From CAZJAD01 sp964543855 (GTDB lineage Bacteria > Electryoneota > RPQS01 > DYHQ01): a stretch of DNA of 14,503 bases. The notes beneath the pieces were generated by a model that searched no databases, was not told the DNA's origin, and saw nothing but the letters and a program-made list of their open reading frames with translations. This document shows, piece after piece, positions 1 through 7,037 of the stretch; the stretch's first letter is position 1; the number at the start of each line of letters is the position of its first letter. The stretch spans positions 1 to 14,503 of the forward strand of contig CAZJAD010000054.1 of the NCBI GenBank assembly GCA_964543855.1. Direction: 5' to 3'. The position numbers and the translations under genes are program-made.

Positions 1-227
1 TGCAGACCCACGGACTTCGCCAGTTTCGGGTCTACTCCGAGCCCGGTCGTGACCCGCGATTCCACACCATCACCGTCGTCTTCGTTGCGGAGCCTCGTGG
101 AGAGGCTCGCGCCGGAGATGATGCGTCTGAAGCCCGCTGGTTCGCATTGGACAACTTGCCGGCGGACATGGCCTTCGACCACGCGCAGGTTATCGCCGAC
201 GGCCGTCAGGCTGGATTGATTCGATAG
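1..227 (+). CDS. Nudix hydrolase, C-terminal fragment (5' end outside window)
   Basis: Reading frame 3 is open from the left edge to a TAG at 225-227 and gives 74 residues. The visible part has the second half of a Nudix fold: a strand 'FHTITVVFVAEP', then an acidic turn with 'SEARWFALDNLP' and a closing helix 'DHAQVIADG'. This order is typical of ADP-ribose pyrophosphatase/MutT-like Nudix hydrolases, which cleave nucleoside diphosphates linked to another moiety in the cytoplasm. The Nudix box (GX5EX7REUXEEXGU) with the metal-binding glutamates would lie upstream and cannot be checked, so substrate and activity are unknown. The next gene starts 138 bp downstream on the same strand, with its own candidate promoter. 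Recognition rests on the C-terminal pattern only. Confidence 0.8.
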   Translation, partial: QTHGLRQFRVYSEPGRDPRFHTITVVFVAEPRGEARAGDDASEARWFALDNLPADMAFDHAQVIADGRQAGLIR

Positions 228-284
228 ACCATCACTTGCCTCGCTACCGACTTCAATACACTTCATAGCTTCACAATCTCCCGC

Positions 285-313
285 TTGCAAAAATCACGAT
301 GATGATGCATATT
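285..313 (+). promoter_or_regulatory. Candidate sigma-70-type promoter for the ABC permease/CPBP gene
   Basis: A -35-like TTGCAA at 285-290 is separated by exactly 17 bp from a -10-like CATATT at 308-313, each matching 4 of 6 consensus bases. It lies in the only intergenic stretch upstream of the gene starting at 366, which predicts a leader of about 45 nt. The same TTGCA-N17 layout appears before the genes at 7254 and 10343, which raises confidence slightly. There is no experimental support. Confidence 0.35.
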
Positions 314-365
314 AGAGAATCGTAAGGTTCTTCAGCCGCTTCCGGTTCCTCCTCTTGAGGCCTCG

Positions 366-2435
366 ATGCGTTTTTCGCAGATTCGGACGATTTATTCAAA
401 AGAGATGCGCGATATTCTTCGCGATCGGCGCACTCTTTTCGTGATGATTATCCTTCCGATTCTCCTCTATCCACTGTTGATGATTGGAGTGTTCCAGCTC
501 TCCATGTTGCAGGTGAAGCGGCTTCGGGAAGAAGTGGCCAAGGTCGCCATTGTCGGGCGGGAAGTCCCGCGCGAACTTCGCGATGCGCTCGATTCCGCCG
601 CGACCATTCGGCTGACTCGACTCCCGGATTGGAGAGAGGCATTGGGCGAAGGCGATTTGGACGCCGCCGTTGAGATTCCACCGGGCTTTGCCGACAGCAT
701 CCAGGCGCATCGCTCCACCTCTGTGACGATTCATTACAACGCCGCCAAAGAGCGATCCGAAGAGGCTCGGGGCAAAGTGGAGCGCAGCCTGCGCCACTAT
801 CAGGAAGCCATCGTCGCAAAGCGATTCGAGGCTTTGGCGGCAGACACATCTCTGCTCCGGCCGTTCGCCACACAACTGGAGAATGCCGCCACGGGCGAAG
901 AGATGTCCGGCTTTGTCCTGGGCAAGTTCCTGGGTTACATTCTGATCATCATGGCGATGATGGGAGCGTTCTACCCGGCGATCGATCTGACAGCGGGCGA
1001 GAAAGAGCGCGGAACGCTCGAGACTCTGCTCGTTTCACCCGCGCACCGCAGCGAAATCGTCTACGGCAAGTTCTTCGCCGTCCTTTCGGTCTCCATCATG
1101 ACGACCCTGCTCAACATCGGTTCGATGGGAGTGACTTTTTCTTGGGGCATGCGACTGCTGGATACCGGTTCGGCCATCGGGAGCTTTGGCTTGGGCGTCA
1201 CTCCGCTGGCGCTCGCGTCACTCGCTCTCATCCTGCTGCCGTTGGCCGTTTTTTTTAGCGCCATCTGCATAGCAGTGGCCACGCCTGCTCGCAGTTACAA
1301 AGAGGGGCAGAATCTGTTGACGCCACTCTACATGGCGGTGATTCTGCCCGCGGTTGTCTCGGTCTTGCCGGGAACGGAAATCTCGCCGTCGCTCTCGCTC
1401 ATACCGGTCGTGAATGTCTCTCTCCTGACGAAAGAGTTTCTTGTCGGTCGCTATCCGCTCGTTGAGACGGTGCTGACGCTCTTCTCGTGTTGTCTCATCG
1501 CGGTGCTGGCCCTTAGCTGGGCAACGAGTCAGTTTCGCCGGGAGACGGTCTTGTTTCGCCATGCGGAAGATGTGCGGTGGTCGCCATTTCGGCGGCCGGT
1601 CACGGCGCGACCTCTTCCGACTCCCTCGGGAGCGCTGTTCATCTTTTTCGTCGTCGTCATTCTCGTTTTCTTCATCGGCGCGAGTTGGCAGGCGCAGAAT
1701 CTCGTGTCGGGACTCGTTAAGACAGAGATTGTGCTCATTCTGCTGCCTCCACTGGTAGCCCTCGTCTGGGGACGGCAAGACCTGCGGCGGTCTTTGGCTC
1801 TGGTGAAGCCTCCGGCCGCATCGTGGTTTCCCGCGCTCCTTCTCATGGTTGGCGGATGGCTCCTGGCTATTGAGATCGCGTCGCTCCAGGACCTGGTGTT
1901 TCCATTCCCCGGCGAGTTCGTGGAGTACTTCGAAGGATTTTTCGCACAGTTGAACTCGCTGCCCATTCTCCAGGCGCTTGTCATCGTAGCGTTTCTACCG
2001 GCGGTATGTGAAGAGCTGCTGTGCCGCGGCTTCTTGCTTCAAGCCTGGCTGCCGAGGCTGGGCAAAGCGCGCACAGTCCTCGCGGTTGCCGCAATCTTCG
2101 GCGTGTTGCACCTCGATCCCTATCGTTTGCTGCCGACCGCTTTTCTCGGCGCCGTCCTGGCTATCCTGTGTATCGAGTCCGGTTCTATTCTTCCGGCTAT
2201 GGCCGGTCACGCGCTGAGCAACACGATGACCTTCCTCGTTCAGCGCCAGGCAGAGGTTTTTGCGGAAACGCCCGCACTGCAGTTGAACGAAGAGCAACCT
2301 TTGCCTTGGTTTCTCGTTGTGGCCGGCTTGGTTCTGTTCGCAGGTGGATGGCAGTGGCTGAGGCAAGTCGCTTCGAGTCATCCGGCAACTGCATCCTCGC
2401 CGGACATGCACGACACTCCATCTTCGCCCTTCTGA
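366..2435 (+). CDS. ABC-2/NatB-type permease fused to CPBP intramembrane metalloprotease
   Basis: This 689-residue membrane protein joins two modules. Residues 1 to about 400 form a NatB-like ABC-2 permease: a first membrane segment near 23-43 after a basic cytoplasmic start, a soluble loop of roughly 140 residues outside the membrane, then a helix bundle with the signature 'AGEKERGTLETLLVSP' near 210-225. After a linker, residues from about 425 form a multi-helix CPBP (Abi/Rce1-type) domain. Its three metal/catalytic motifs are intact: EExxxR at 549-554 (EELLCR), FxxxH at 578-582 (FGVLH) and HxxxN at 615-619 (HALSN). The permease half would normally pair with a NatA-like ATPase for export (Na+ or other substrate), and the CPBP half would cleave substrates in the membrane. 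No ATPase gene is adjacent. Such fusions occur in other bacteria; substrate and role are unknown. The ATG at 366 is preceded by GAGG at 357-360, spacing 5. Confidence 0.9.
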   Translation: MRFSQIRTIYSKEMRDILRDRRTLFVMIILPILLYPLLMIGVFQLSMLQVKRLREEVAKVAIVGREVPRELRDALDSAATIRLTRLPDWREALGEGDLDAAVEIPPGFADSIQAHRSTSVTIHYNAAKERSEEARGKVERSLRHYQEAIVAKRFEALAADTSLLRPFATQLENAATGEEMSGFVLGKFLGYILIIMAMMGAFYPAIDLTAGEKERGTLETLLVSPAHRSEIVYGKFFAVLSVSIMTTLLNIGSMGVTFSWGMRLLDTGSAIGSFGLGVTPLALASLALILLPLAVFFSAICIAVATPARSYKEGQNLLTPLYMAVILPAVVSVLPGTEISPSLSLIPVVNVSLLTKEFLVGRYPLVETVLTLFSCCLIAVLALSWATSQFRRETVLFRHAEDVRWSPFRRPVTARPLPTPSGALFIFFVVVILVFFIGASWQAQNLVSGLVKTEIVLILLPPLVALVWGRQDLRRSLALVKPPAASWFPALLLMVGGWLLAIEIASLQDLVFPFPGEFVEYFEGFFAQLNSLPILQALVIVAFLPAVCEELLCRGFLLQAWLPRLGKARTVLAVAAIFGVLHLDPYRLLPTAFLGAVLAILCIESGSILPAMAGHALSNTMTFLVQRQAEVFAETPALQLNEEQPLPWFLVVAGLVLFAGGWQWLRQVASSHPATASSPDMHDTPSSPF

Positions 2436-2442
2436 TCCCCCC

Positions 2443-2477
2443 AAAAAAGAAAAGGCAGCAGCAGAAGCTACCGCCTT
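2443..2477 (-). terminator. Rho-independent terminator of the sigma-54 activator gene
   Basis: Read on the minus strand just past the stop codon at 2501, AAGGCGGTAGC and GCTGCTGCCTT pair into an 11-bp stem around a TTCT loop. A TTCTTTTTT tract follows (2451 down to 2443). Two pairs are G-U on the minus-strand RNA. On the plus-strand RNA the same positions become A-C mismatches and no U-tract follows the stem. The structure therefore works in one direction and serves the minus-strand gene, not the converging permease gene that ends at 2435. Confidence 0.85.
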
Positions 2478-2500
2478 CCTGGCCCTCCACGATTCTTCGC

Positions 2501-3511
2501 TCACTTTTTCACGCGGGACAGTTCATCACGAATTCTTTCCATGTCAATGCCGAGTTGTCGGATTTTTTCTTGCAGATTTCGCCGTGCAATATGGATTTCT
2601 CGAGCCGTGCGGCTGATGTTGGCAGAGTATCGGCGCAGTGCTTCTTCGATGAAATGCCGTTCAAAGTTGCGCCGCGCTTCACGCAGGTGCTGGATAGGCA
2701 CCATGCCATCCCATGATGAATCCGAGAGGCTTTCCTCCCGCATAACTTCTTTGGGAAGATGGGCCATGTCAATCGTGTTTCCGGGAGCCAGTGCGACCGC
2801 TCTCGTAATGACATTCTCCAACTCCCGCACATTCCCCGGCCAGGGATAGGCCACGAGTGCACTTAGTGCCGCTTTGGTGATGTTCTTTGGACTCTCATTT
2901 GGCCCTTGGCAGCGTGCGACAAAGCAATGGGCAAGCTCCGGAATGTCGCTGGCGCGTTCCCGCAACGGCGGCAATGCGAGGGAGATGACATTCAGACGGT
3001 AGAAAAGATCCTCTCGAAATTTGCCCCTCGCGACTTCCCTGCGAAGATCCCGGTGCGTGGCAGCAATGACTCGAACGTCTGCCTTGAGCGTGTGGTCGCC
3101 ATCGGTACGCTCGAATTCACCGTCCTGCAGCACCCGCAGCAATTTCACTTGGAGCTGCGGTGATACCTCACCCACTTCGTCCAAAAAAATCGTCCCACCG
3201 TCGGCGATTTCCAACCGTCCTTCATGCCCACCGCGAGAGCCGGTCGAAGCTCCACTTTCGTGCCCGAAGAGTTCGCTGTCCAACGCACTCTCTGAGAGAA
3301 CGGCGCACGAGATCTTGACGAATGGATTGTAGCTTCGAGGGCTGACGCGATGGATGGCTTTGGCGATACAGCTCTTTCCGCTGCCGGGTTCACCCTGGAT
3401 GAGCACGTTGGCGTCGGTGTTGGAGAGGTGACGAATCATCTCGAAGATCTCGAGCATCTTTGGATGGGTTCCGATGAGAGACTCGTCTTCCGTTATTGCG
3501 AGTCTATGCAT
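2501..3511 (-). CDS. Sigma-54-type AAA+ transcriptional activator, no receiver domain, variant GAFTGA loop
   Basis: This 336-residue protein is an NtrC-family AAA+ domain followed by a Fis-type HTH. Visible motifs are Walker A GEPGSGKS at 40-47, Walker B GGTIFLDE at 105-112, sensor I ATHRDL at 151-156, arginine-finger region FREDLFYRL at 165-173, sensor II WPGNVRELEN at 224-233, and a DNA-binding HTH near 296-322. The family uses ATP hydrolysis to open sigma-54 RNA polymerase complexes from distant enhancers. The loop that contacts sigma-54, normally GAFTGA, reads GASTGS at 87-92: the aromatic residue is Ser89, while the key Thr90 is kept. There is no N-terminal receiver, GAF or PAS domain. 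A stop codon sits three codons upstream of the ATG, so the short N-terminus is genuine unless the gene was rearranged. The gene has its own sigma-54-like promoter and terminator, suggesting a single-gene unit. It may instead be a sigma-54-independent regulator. Targets are unknown. Confidence 0.93.
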   Translation of the reverse strand: MHRLAITEDESLIGTHPKMLEIFEMIRHLSNTDANVLIQGEPGSGKSCIAKAIHRVSPRSYNPFVKISCAVLSESALDSELFGHESGASTGSRGGHEGRLEIADGGTIFLDEVGEVSPQLQVKLLRVLQDGEFERTDGDHTLKADVRVIAATHRDLRREVARGKFREDLFYRLNVISLALPPLRERASDIPELAHCFVARCQGPNESPKNITKAALSALVAYPWPGNVRELENVITRAVALAPGNTIDMAHLPKEVMREESLSDSSWDGMVPIQHLREARRNFERHFIEEALRRYSANISRTAREIHIARRNLQEKIRQLGIDMERIRDELSRVKK

Positions 3512-3582
3512 GGTTGTGACTCACATCAGTTTCAATTCACTCTTTTCAAGATTCAGTTTCTGCCTTCCTGATTCTACTCTAT

Positions 3583-3599
3583 AACAATATCCGTGCCAG
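3583..3599 (-). promoter_or_regulatory. Near-consensus sigma-54 (RpoN) promoter upstream of the AAA+ activator
   Basis: On the minus strand, 3599 to 3583 reads CTGGCACG-GATA-TTGTT. This matches the -24/-12 consensus YTGGCACG-N4-TTGCW at every defined base except the C of the -12 GC, which is T (position 3584). The GG and G are 10 bp apart, as required. The predicted start site is near 3572, giving a leader of about 60 nt before the ATG at 3511. An alternative is a sigma-70 extended -10 element (TGTTATAGA, 3586-3578) on the same bases, but it lacks a recognisable -35. Given the gene it drives, self-activation by the product is an attractive inference. Confidence 0.65.
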
Positions 3600-3652
3600 C
3601 TTCCACTTAAATAAGATACGGAGGATTCTCACTCATACTAACACTTCAAAAT

Positions 3653-3662
3653 GAACAAGTTC
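3653..3662. promoter_or_regulatory. Small inverted repeat GAAC-AA-GTTC, possible activator-binding site
   Basis: The palindrome GAACAAGTTC lies about 85 bp upstream of the start site predicted from the sigma-54-like element. That is the usual distance for an enhancer bound by a Fis-type HTH dimer. The arms are only 4 bp and a single copy was seen, so it may be chance. Confidence 0.25.
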
Positions 3663-3757
3663 CCGTGGTCTGCAAGGAGTTTTTGGGGATTCGATCGCGT
3701 CTACTGTGCTTTCTTCTCATTTTTCTTTTCTGATAATTAACTGATATTGCGTTGAAA

Positions 3758-4031
3758 TCATCGCGCCCTGCGATGCAAAGGTATCACGCGCAAAACCGCG
3801 AAAATGCGGTCCGGGAGAAATGCATTGTCTCGCACTCCCCGAGCGGTGGCGAGTTTCACGTCGCATGACATCAAAGCGCGCTCATAGTTGATCTCCTGTC
3901 GAACAAGAATAACCTGCGACGAAAATGTCTCACTCTGAATCCAAAGTGCGTCTTATTCCTCGCAGGATGCTCTTCGATCCGTCAGGGAGAAGTTCGAACA
4001 CGCCCAAAATCGTGAGAAATTTTGGTATCTC
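3758..4031 (-). pseudogene. Possible decayed reading frame (unrecognised), two overlapping minus-strand frames
   Basis: One minus-strand frame runs from 4031 to a TGA at 3932-3930 and includes 'ILGVFELLPDGSKSILRG'. A second frame runs from 3952 to a TGA at 3760-3758 (64 codons) and includes 'SSQVILVRQEINYERALMS' and 'FLPDRIFAVLRVIP'. The second has only an internal ATG at 3871. Joining the first to the second near 3945 would give one protein-like sequence of about 90 residues, so a broken gene or a sequencing frameshift is possible. I do not recognise the family. Random open frames of this size are common in GC-rich DNA, so confidence is low. Confidence 0.2.
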
Positions 4032-4075
4032 TCAAGGGGAGGATTTTGCCGGTGAGTCTGTCGATGTGTGGGAAG

Positions 4076-5314
4076 TCACGGTGCTTGACGGAAGTCGCGC
4101 TGCGTCCAGCCACCGAGTCCGACGAGCGCAGCGGACGCACCGATGATGGCGTAGATTTGGGGAACGGGAATCCATTCCGCTGCGATCCCTGTCAGAGCGG
4201 AACTCAAAGCCGTCAGGCCGATGACCGCAAGATTGATCATGCTGAAGATGCGGCCTTGCATGCCGGGCGAAACGATCTCCTGAACCAAGGTCGTACGCGG
4301 AATGATAATGAAGGGAATGACGAGGGCATGAATGAAGATCGCAACCATGGCGCCGCCGAGAGTCGAAATCCACATGAAGGGAACATAAGTGAGGCCGTCC
4401 AGAATGATTGCTACGAGAATAGTGCGCCCTTTGGGAATCTGCTTTCCCCAACGGTGAAGCACAAGGCTTCCGACGATCATCCCGGCGGCGAACGCCGTGT
4501 TCACAGCAGCCAATCCGATGGGTCCGTGATGAAGATAGTCGCGCACATAGATGGGCATTCCGACAATCGCCGGTCCCATGATGAAGAGATTATCAATCGC
4601 GGTAATCGCGAGGAGTGCTCGAATGCGGCCATCGCGAGCCGCCAGCGCGAGCCCTTCGCTGAGAGATCGAAACGGCGAGACCCTCGTTTTCAAATCGGAG
4701 CTGGGCACGCGGCGCCTGTCGCGAGCTTTCTTTATCCACCAGATGCAGACGAACGAAGCCAGGTAAGAGAGCGCGTCGATATAGAAGAGTCCCTCCAGTC
4801 TGACCAAGGGTAGTGCTCCCGCGGCCAAGATAGCTCCAACCAGATACGCAAGATAGAGGGAGCTCTGGACAACAGCATTGGCTTGCGTCAATTTCTCCTT
4901 TTCGACCAGTTCCGGAACCAGCGCGTCGCGGGCGGGCATGAATGCGGTCGTGAAAACCGCGATGGTGAAGGCAAGGAGACCGAGACCCAAACCTGACAGG
5001 TATCCGGCGGCGAGAAGCAGTGGGATAGCTGCAACGAGGAGAGCTCGCGCGACATCGGCCACCATCATCACGCGCCGACGGTCGAAGCGGTCCACAAGGA
5101 CTCCGGCAAAGAGTCCGAAGATGACCGCTGGCAGAAACTGCGCTGAACCGACCAATCCTGTGGCCATTCTCGAACCGGTGAGATCATAGATGAGCCAGAG
5201 AAGCGCAATCCAGTGTATCGCGTTTCCGGTCGCGGAGATGAAACCGGCGAGCCACAGAGGAAAGAGCCCCGGCGGGAAGAGGGCACGTACCTTCCGAGTT
5301 ATCATGTTGACCAA
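4076..5314 (-). CDS. MFS efflux transporter, EntS/MFS_3-like
   Basis: This is a 412-residue integral membrane protein with about 12 hydrophobic helices, the usual length for this group. The MFS signature between helices 2 and 3 is clear: GVLVDRFDRRR at 71-81. The central conserved segment 'FMPARDALVPELVEKEKL' and the following 'QANAVVQSSLYLAYLVGAI' are typical of the EntS/MFS_3 branch, which exports siderophores, macrolides and other small molecules by proton antiport in the inner membrane. The substrate here is unknown. The start is uncertain: TTG at 5314 has a purine-rich GAGAGAAG 7 nt upstream, while ATG at 5305 lacks a Shine-Dalgarno match. The gene begins 25 bp after the S8 protease stop on the same strand with no terminator between, so the two are probably co-transcribed. 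The transporter may export something linked to the protease, but that is only context. Confidence 0.92.
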   Translation of the reverse strand: MVNMITRKVRALFPPGLFPLWLAGFISATGNAIHWIALLWLIYDLTGSRMATGLVGSAQFLPAVIFGLFAGVLVDRFDRRRVMMVADVARALLVAAIPLLLAAGYLSGLGLGLLAFTIAVFTTAFMPARDALVPELVEKEKLTQANAVVQSSLYLAYLVGAILAAGALPLVRLEGLFYIDALSYLASFVCIWWIKKARDRRRVPSSDLKTRVSPFRSLSEGLALAARDGRIRALLAITAIDNLFIMGPAIVGMPIYVRDYLHHGPIGLAAVNTAFAAGMIVGSLVLHRWGKQIPKGRTILVAIILDGLTYVPFMWISTLGGAMVAIFIHALVIPFIIIPRTTLVQEIVSPGMQGRIFSMINLAVIGLTALSSALTGIAAEWIPVPQIYAIIGASAALVGLGGWTQRDFRQAP

Positions 5315-5339
5315 GGTGCAGCTTCTCTCGAGGGAGCGT

Positions 5340-7037
5340 TTACTTCATCACAACGAGTCTGCCAACAGCCCGGCCGGTTTGAGCGTCGAGCCACCCAAAG
5401 TAGATTCCTGATGAAAGATGGGATGCGTCGAGAGGCAAACGGTGATTACCGGCAGTCCATCTCTTCTCCGGCACGCGCAACACGGTGCGCCCGAGGATGT
5501 CCATGACCGTAAATGAACCGACCGTTGTTCTCGGAACCTCGATAGTCCAGACGGCGACGCTGTTTGCTGGATTCGGGTAAGCTGCGATGAGAATTGTATT
5601 GGCGGGCGTGAGGTTGGCGTGAGGTGGGGCGGCGCTGATGTAGTCCAGTGCAGCCAAACCATCGGCGATGCCCCAGCCGTAGTTCGTATCCGGCGACGCC
5701 GCCTGGCTGGCCGTCATCATCAGGGCTTCACGCAACTGCATCGGTGTCCAGTCCGGGTGTGCTTCCAAAAGCAACGCACAAATGCCACCGATGATTGGTG
5801 TGGAAAGCGAGGTGCCGGAAACCAACGCATAGATGTTGGGATCGGGCCCCGGCACGGCGGCAACAGTGTAGAGGCCTTGGGCGCATACCTCCGGTTTGAT
5901 CCGTCCGTCGAAGGTGGGACCGGGTGAGGAGAAGGACGCGATCTGCCCGGCGCTGTCGACCGCTCCCACGGCAATGACGGAGTCCGCATCGGCGGGAGCG
6001 ATAATGTGGCCCCATTGCGAGTGTCGGTCGTTACCTGCAGCCGTGCAAACAACGATACCACGAGAAACGGCAATGTCGACGGCAATTGTCGTTACTGCCG
6101 TGTTCCCATCCATGTCTTCGAAAGTGTACCAGTCCGTGTAGCCGAGGCTTGAGGAGACGACATCCGCGCCCAATCCATCCGCCCATTCCAGCCCTGCCAC
6201 ATAGTAATCCTCCTCAATGGGCGTCTCACTGCGGACATCCTCTGTTTTCCCCAGAATGAGTTCGGAGCCGAAAGCAGGCCCGTACAAGGTGCCATCGTGT
6301 CTTCCGGCGGCCACAGACAGAGTAACGGTGCCGTGATCGTGCTGGCTTGAGTCATCTTGGCCCGGTTCATTCCAGACAATCGAATCCCCATTGATGAAAT
6401 CGTAAGTGGCGATGATGCTGGCACTGTCGAAGACTTCATGTTCAAGCCAGAAGCCCGTATCGAGGAGGCACAGTCGCACACCACTGCCCGTGAGTCCCCG
6501 CGCGTGCATGGCGGGCACATTGCACAGCTCAAGTTGGCCGAACGACCAGCCGTAGTCAAAATCATCAAGCGGGTACCTTCCGGGGTTCTCTATGCCTGTT
6601 TCGAGTCGCTCAAAGCCTCGATGGCAGGGCCAGTATCTTGCCAGCGGCTTTATGTCACGAACGAAAGGCAGTCTTCGGATTCTCTCCAGAATCGTTGCGT
6701 CGGCCTCAATGCTCACGGCATTGAGCCATCGGCTGGCAAACCGAAGGTGCGCTCCGCACGAAGAGATTGCGGCAACGTAGTTCGATGCAACCGGCAAGTC
6801 GAATTCGTCGACGAGTCCCGGCAGCACCTTGGCTCGCCGCCACCGGGCGTGGGCGTTCAGCTTGAGACGCGCTTTTTCCAAAGCCGAGCTTAGCGCTTGG
6901 CTTTCGACTCCCTTGTCCGTGAAGAAGACCCAGTACGGCTGGAGAGAGGCGGCTCTCTCGGGCGTCGAGGCATTCCCGGTGCCCGAAAGGGCAAAGAGCA
7001 GAGAAACGATGACACAATACATCGGAAGACGGTTCAT
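5340..7037 (-). CDS. Secreted subtilisin-like S8 serine protease with T9SS type A C-terminal tail
   Basis: This is a 565-residue exported protease. A signal peptide covers residues 1 to about 23 (hydrophobic core CVIVSLLFALSG, then GNA). A propeptide-like region with the 'YWVFFTDKG' start (35-43), common in FCB subtilases, follows. The catalytic domain runs from about 160 to 465 with an intact triad: Asp193 (LLDTG), His235 (DHGT) and Ser410 (GTSLSTP), plus oxyanion Asn336 (AAGND). The end, about 484-565, is a T9SS sorting domain: 'YPNPANS', 'VMDILGRTVL', 'LSSGIYFG' and a final 'VVMK'. This predicts Sec export followed by T9SS transport to the surface or medium. The start is well supported by AGGAG (7050-7046) 8 nt before the ATG. 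It is the first gene of a likely two-gene unit with the MFS transporter and is divergent from the next surface protein. Substrate is unknown. Confidence 0.95.
   Translation of the reverse strand: MNRLPMYCVIVSLLFALSGTGNASTPERAASLQPYWVFFTDKGVESQALSSALEKARLKLNAHARWRRAKVLPGLVDEFDLPVASNYVAAISSCGAHLRFASRWLNAVSIEADATILERIRRLPFVRDIKPLARYWPCHRGFERLETGIENPGRYPLDDFDYGWSFGQLELCNVPAMHARGLTGSGVRLCLLDTGFWLEHEVFDSASIIATYDFINGDSIVWNEPGQDDSSQHDHGTVTLSVAAGRHDGTLYGPAFGSELILGKTEDVRSETPIEEDYYVAGLEWADGLGADVVSSSLGYTDWYTFEDMDGNTAVTTIAVDIAVSRGIVVCTAAGNDRHSQWGHIIAPADADSVIAVGAVDSAGQIASFSSPGPTFDGRIKPEVCAQGLYTVAAVPGPDPNIYALVSGTSLSTPIIGGICALLLEAHPDWTPMQLREALMMTASQAASPDTNYGWGIADGLAALDYISAAPPHANLTPANTILIAAYPNPANSVAVWTIEVPRTTVGSFTVMDILGRTVLRVPEKRWTAGNHRLPLDASHLSSGIYFGWLDAQTGRAVGRLVVMK

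Larger units (their letters stand above)
3512..4075. other. 564-bp gap between the MFS transporter and the AAA+ activator gene
   Basis: No confident gene is present. Besides the sigma-54-like promoter and palindrome listed separately, it holds an AT-rich stretch around 3700-3745 and two small hairpins. One is CCAAAAT/ATTTTGG at 4004-4025, 51 nt past the MFS stop, without a U-tract. The other is ACCGC/GCGGT at 3795-3810, followed on the minus strand by a short T run. Either could be a weak terminator of the MFS transcript. Two minus-strand frames, 4031-3930 and 3952-3758, have a coding look and overlap as if separated by a frameshift; see the pseudogene entry. No tRNA cloverleaf was found. Confidence 0.6.

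Noticed and set aside
2021..2716. 231-codon plus-strand frame overlapping the end of the CPBP domain and the activator gene
   Set aside because: It overlaps two clear genes and crosses the terminator; composition is that of a shifted frame.
3991..4000. GTTCGAAC resembling a tRNA T-loop
   Set aside because: No acceptor stem, anticodon arm or CCA is found around it; it is only a short palindrome.
3925..4146. 73-codon plus-strand frame in the 564-bp gap
   Set aside because: It runs into the antisense of the MFS gene, has no ribosome site, and its second half is clearly a shadow.
4022..4813. 263-codon plus-strand open frame opposite the MFS gene
   Set aside because: It is antisense to a well-conserved MFS transporter, has highly charged low-quality composition (runs of Asp, Asn, Glu, Arg) and no recognisable domain.
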